64,000 nucleotides of DNA from Talpa occidentalis (Eukaryota > Chordata > Mammalia > Eulipotyphla > Talpidae). The notes below the pieces were generated by a model. The model saw only the letters and a list, made by a program, of their open reading frames with translations, was not told the origin of the DNA and ran no database searches. Made by a program: the position numbers and the translations under genes. The stretch lies in assembly GCF_014898055.3 (NCBI RefSeq), contig NW_026555331.1:107939194-108003193 (forward strand), given 5' to 3'. The stretch's first letter is position 1. Every line of letters starts with the position of its first letter. Shown piece by piece: positions 60,561 to 64,000 of this stretch.

Positions 60561-61004
60561 AGTAAGATACAGTGTTATTCACTCTATGATAAGTCAAAGA
60601 ACATAAATTTTCCTTCAAATAGAAAACTGAAAATGATTGCACCCTTCCAACCTTTTTTTTTCTTAGTTAGGGCTCTTGTCCCAATTGCTATTACGTAGCA
60701 CAGTTTGATCCCCTTCTTTCCATTCTGCTCTTGTGTCTCAAAAGAAAGTCAACCATCACTTGCAGCTGATTCACCCCTTCAGTAAATAAAGACACATTCC
60801 CTACCTTCCCGGAGCCCTTGAACTTCTTGGACTGTTTCCTACCAGTTTCATTAGAGGACCCGAGCCTTCCACCCTGCACCATGTCAAAGTGCAGGCCCTT
60901 TGCACAGTGATCACTGAATTCTGGTTTCTCTCTGAAGGATCTCCCAAGCCCTCAGACACTGAACAATTCCATATATCAGACTTCCCATGTGCATCCTACA
61001 CACC
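60561..61004. other. Unassigned sequence
   Basis: Nothing recognised. The 63-codon minus frame at 60691-60882 has no domain. Confidence 0.5.
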
Positions 61005-61180
61005 ATTATCTTTTAGACTCCTAAGAACCCAGGAAGCAAGTATTATGATTTCCATTTAACCATGAGGAAACTGAAGTTCTGGCAAATAGGGGAACCTAGC
61101 CAAGCATTATACAGAATTTGTTCCAGAACTCAGATTTCAACCTAAGCATGGATAACTGCAAACCCCTGCTCTTGACTCAA
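61005..61180 (-). repeat. MIR
   Basis: Reversed MIR: 'tatgatttccatttaaccatgaggaaactgaagttctgg', 'agaactcagatttcaacctaagcatgg'. Confidence 0.85.
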
Positions 61181-61889
61181 CCTTGTATCTTTCTTATTTC
61201 ATGACTGAAGGAAGACTACAAACATTCTTCTTTTCAAGCAGATTCTCTACTTAGCCTACGCAAGCTTTCCTAAACTTTTCATCCAGGTCCCCTCTCTTTG
61301 ACATCCCAAAGTTACAAAAATAAACAGTCCAGATTTGAGAGTGATTCCAACTGTGGAAAGCCAGGGGATAAATCAGACACTGACCAGGGGAACTTTGAAA
61401 GGAACTATCATACTAACTTGGAGGATACAAAAATACAAAACACATTATCTTTTATGTGATTCTATTTATGTCATTTACTTCTTATGCATAAGAATTTATG
61501 TATTCATGTCTGACTGATTATATCCCTTCAAAGTACTTTAAGTTGTTATGTACCAAAATAGATGATTTTGAAAAAAACCACCTGGTAGTGGAGGTGAGAG
61601 ATTTTCCCCCATTCAATCACATTATTTAAACACAGACTGTTTTTCTAAGTCTTCATTAAACTTTCCTGAGAGCCTCAACTTTTGGGTTAAGGTCAGGATG
61701 AAAGTTTTCAAGCATAAAATGTCCCAATGAAAAAAGAACAACTGGTAAGGTGGGGAAATGAACTCCAAAAGATGTATCTTCCTGACCTTTGGTTTTATTC
61801 AGCTTTAAGTTGCTTCACTTGAAGGAAAAAAAGAGAGGACTCACAGCTGTAAAGGAAAAAATTATCCTAACCATTGGAATAGAAAGAAC
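61181..61889. other. Unassigned sequence
   Basis: Nothing recognised. Confidence 0.5.
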
Positions 61890-62075
61890 TCAGGAAGCTT
61901 CTGCCTTTCAACACCAGCTCAAGCAACTCTCTGCTTTGTGACTTTGTCGTGTTACTTATTTTCCCCAAGTTCCTTATCAGTAAAATAGGATCATTGTGAT
62001 GACTGAATAAGATAAATAAGATATAGCATCTGAAGCACCTAGTACACAGTAGGCACTCAATAAACTTAATCAGTT
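61890..62075 (+). repeat. MIR
   Basis: Sense MIR: 'ctctgctttgtgactttgtcgtgttacttattttccc', 'cttatcagtaaaataggatcattgtgatgac', 'gaagcacctagtacacagtaggcactcaataaa'. Confidence 0.88.
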
Positions 62076-62424
62076 GTATGCACTTGGGAGATACCTTTGT
62101 TTTTGCCAAAATTTATGCTCTGACAATTGTCTTTTAATGTCCTTCCCATGGTTAGATCACAGTATTCACGTGAAATTAGAAGTCATAATCCAGAGTGATC
62201 CAGCTGGGAGCCAAATAACCATCACTATGGGATCAGACTATGTCACCTGCCCAGTTATCCATATGCTTATTGGCAACTTCGCTCCTAGTCACTGATTCCG
62301 TTATAGGGCAGAGTTCTTGCCATCACAGCAAATGTTGTTCAGTGTCCTGGGCCTTCTTATGGAAGGACCTCAGAGACAGAGAATCACAGAATCAGGGAAT
62401 ATCATTTATTTAAATGGAATTTAA
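62076..62424. other. Unassigned sequence
   Basis: Nothing recognised. Confidence 0.5.
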
Positions 62425-62530
62425 AAGAACCAGAGAAATTTTTATGTTCAAGCTCATTCTTTAGAGATAGGACATAGGCCACAGAGAAGAAATTGGCACT
62501 GCTAATTAGTGGCAGAATCTAAATATGATT
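62425..62530 (-). repeat. MIR fragment
   Basis: 'tttagagataggacataggccacagagaagaaatt', 'gctaattagtggcagaatctaaatatgattcc' follow the reversed MIR order. A T-run follows. Confidence 0.55.
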
Positions 62531-62794
62531 CCTTTTTTTTTTTTTTTAACTCAGAATATGTCTTCATCCCTTGTGCTCCCAAAGAAAGAAAAGACTGATC
62601 CTCAATGGCAACAGGTAGTTGTGAAACTAACACCTAAAGCCAGTTCCATGCTCAGATGAGAAGATGTGCCTCCTCCTGGTAGTTGCTAATGCTCTGTACA
62701 CTCAGAGAAACCTCTAATAGATATGAGGAAAAAATCCCTGTAAGTATAGTCTTCCAAATCTGATTCCTAATCTTTCATCTTTTCCAGTGGTTTT

Positions 62795-62960
62795 CAGCCA
62801 CACCAATGTTTCTCAACAGAGGTAATTTTGTCCTCTGAGGTCACTTGATTATCACAAGTATAAGGAAGGGGTTATTACTCCTGGCATCTTGTGAGCAGAA
62901 ATCAGATAAGTTCCTAAAAATCCTACAAATAGCCCCCACAATGAAGAAGATTAAGAGCTC
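62795..62960 (+). mobile_element. MER5A, diverged
   Basis: 'accaatgtttctcaacagaggtaattttgtcctctgagg', 'ggggttattactcctggcatcttgtgagcagaaatcag', 'ctacaaatagcccccacaatgaagaa' match MER5A in order. Confidence 0.7.
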
Positions 62961-63875
62961 TGACTGCACTGTTGGATCCAGTTCACTGTCAGTTTCTAAG
63001 GACTCCAAAATTTGCCACTTAAGCTACTTCTGTTAGAGCTGGACGTGGCCCCAATTTAAAAGTGCTTACCAGTGACTAAATCACTGAAGTCCAGTCTGCC
63101 TCTTTAGTACTGAGGGCCACTGGGATTAAGAGGGATTTAGAAACTTGACCATTCAAGCAATTTAAAGTCTGAGCTTAACTTCTGAAGCATGGTGTAAGGC
63201 CCAACGTGAGTGCTTACTGAGGCCTTAAAGATACACTTAGGTCTTAAGAGACAATCTAAGAAAATTATTCTAGAAACCATTTTGGCAAAACACCAGAGAA
63301 TATCCAAATGCTGAACATCACATGGTTATCAAGTACTCAAAATAATACACCTCAAACAAATACATTTGATACTGCATTAAACATTCTTAAGATTAATGAT
63401 TTGAATGGAAGAGAGATAGAGGTGGAAGCTTTGACATAGAAAAAAAATACTCTCAGGTTTTCCACCCAAAGTTAGAATTATATTTTGGGAGAGTCAATAA
63501 TCCAAGCAATTACATACCTTCTGTTTCCCACCCAGGCATGCCATCTGCTTGATGACTATATAGACCTCCACCCTTCTTGTGGAAGGACCTCAGGTCATAG
63601 GACTAGGATCACAGAAGGCCAGTGTGAGGGCCAAATGGGAGCCTGGATGTGGTCATATGTGATGATCTATCTGCAAAGTCATTTGTAAGTATGAGTGATT
63701 GATCAGTCTAACCCATTTACCCAAAGTTCCAACTGGCAATTCTGACTTTAGTTCTGATCCATTGTAGAAATAATACAAAGGATCCCAATCTGATCCATTC
63801 ACAAATTTGATCCACATTTAATAAATACAAACTATATCCAAAGCACCATCCATTGGAGGAGCATATTCCCTACTC
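62961..63875. other. Unassigned sequence
   Basis: Nothing recognised. Confidence 0.5.
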
Positions 63876-63900
63876 AAAAAAAAAAAAAAAAAAAAAAAAA
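63876..63900 (+). repeat. Poly(A) run of 25
   Basis: Twenty-five A with no SINE or L1 body upstream. A retroposed piece is not evident. Confidence 0.9.
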
Positions 63901-64000
63901 CAAAGTCACCATGATTCCAAGAATGGAATGCATGCAACTAAATCTTTTATATGGAATTAGAGAAGTAGTAACGGAGAACAAGATCTCTTTTGGATGGAAA

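Noticed and set aside
63876..63900. Poly(A) tail of a processed pseudogene
   Set aside because: No recognisable gene or SINE body upstream and no TSD.

Overview
The window is a stretch of mammalian nuclear DNA. It is AT-rich and CpG-poor, and it contains no prokaryote-style operons, tRNA, rRNA or CRISPR features. It is built from ancient repeats shared by eutherians (MIR, L2, L1M, MER5-type hAT MITEs, MLT1-like LTRs), overlaid by younger L1 pieces and 15 copies of one tRNA-derived SINE. The SINE has an A box, a B box and an (AATAAA)n/TCTTT end. It is not the primate Alu, rodent B1/B2, carnivore CAN or equid ERE. It most resembles the Rhin-1 type SINE of horseshoe and leaf-nosed bats, so a laurasiatherian, perhaps a rhinolophoid bat, is my best guess. 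That assignment is from memory and only moderately sure.

Layout. 1-6.2 kb: old L1 ORF2 5' sequence, a MIR, an L1 ORF2 fragment, a young 5'-truncated L1 with a 15-bp target-site duplication (TSD), and an MLT1-like LTR. 6.2-14 kb: five SINEs, two of them stacked so that three copies of one TSD remain; a well-bounded solo LTR (6848-7311); an interrupted hAT MITE; and a divergent pair of MLT1-like LTRs. 14-22 kb: mostly unique sequence with a minisatellite and one short GC-richer block (16462-16572). That block looks like a terminal coding exon: polypyrimidine tract, AG acceptor, 36 codons and a stop. 22-34 kb: an L1 in two opposite orientations, two closely spaced inverted SINEs, and many MIR and L2 fragments. 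34-46.3 kb: old L1 ORF2 and 3' ends, more SINEs and unique sequence. 46.3-47.6 kb: a SINE followed immediately by a full-length processed copy of the ribosomal protein S4 (X-type) mRNA, with an uninterrupted 263-codon frame and perfect 16-bp TSDs. 47.6-64 kb: unique sequence with MIR, L2 and MER5A (one MER5A nested in a MIR), two more SINEs, an L1 with an odd tail and a 5'-truncated L1.

Only two items could encode protein in a conventional sense: the RPS4X retrocopy and the candidate exon at 16.5 kb. No multi-gene system is visible. Everything else records retrotransposition history. I found no evidence of an undescribed biological system; the retrocopy and the exon candidate are the best targets for follow-up.
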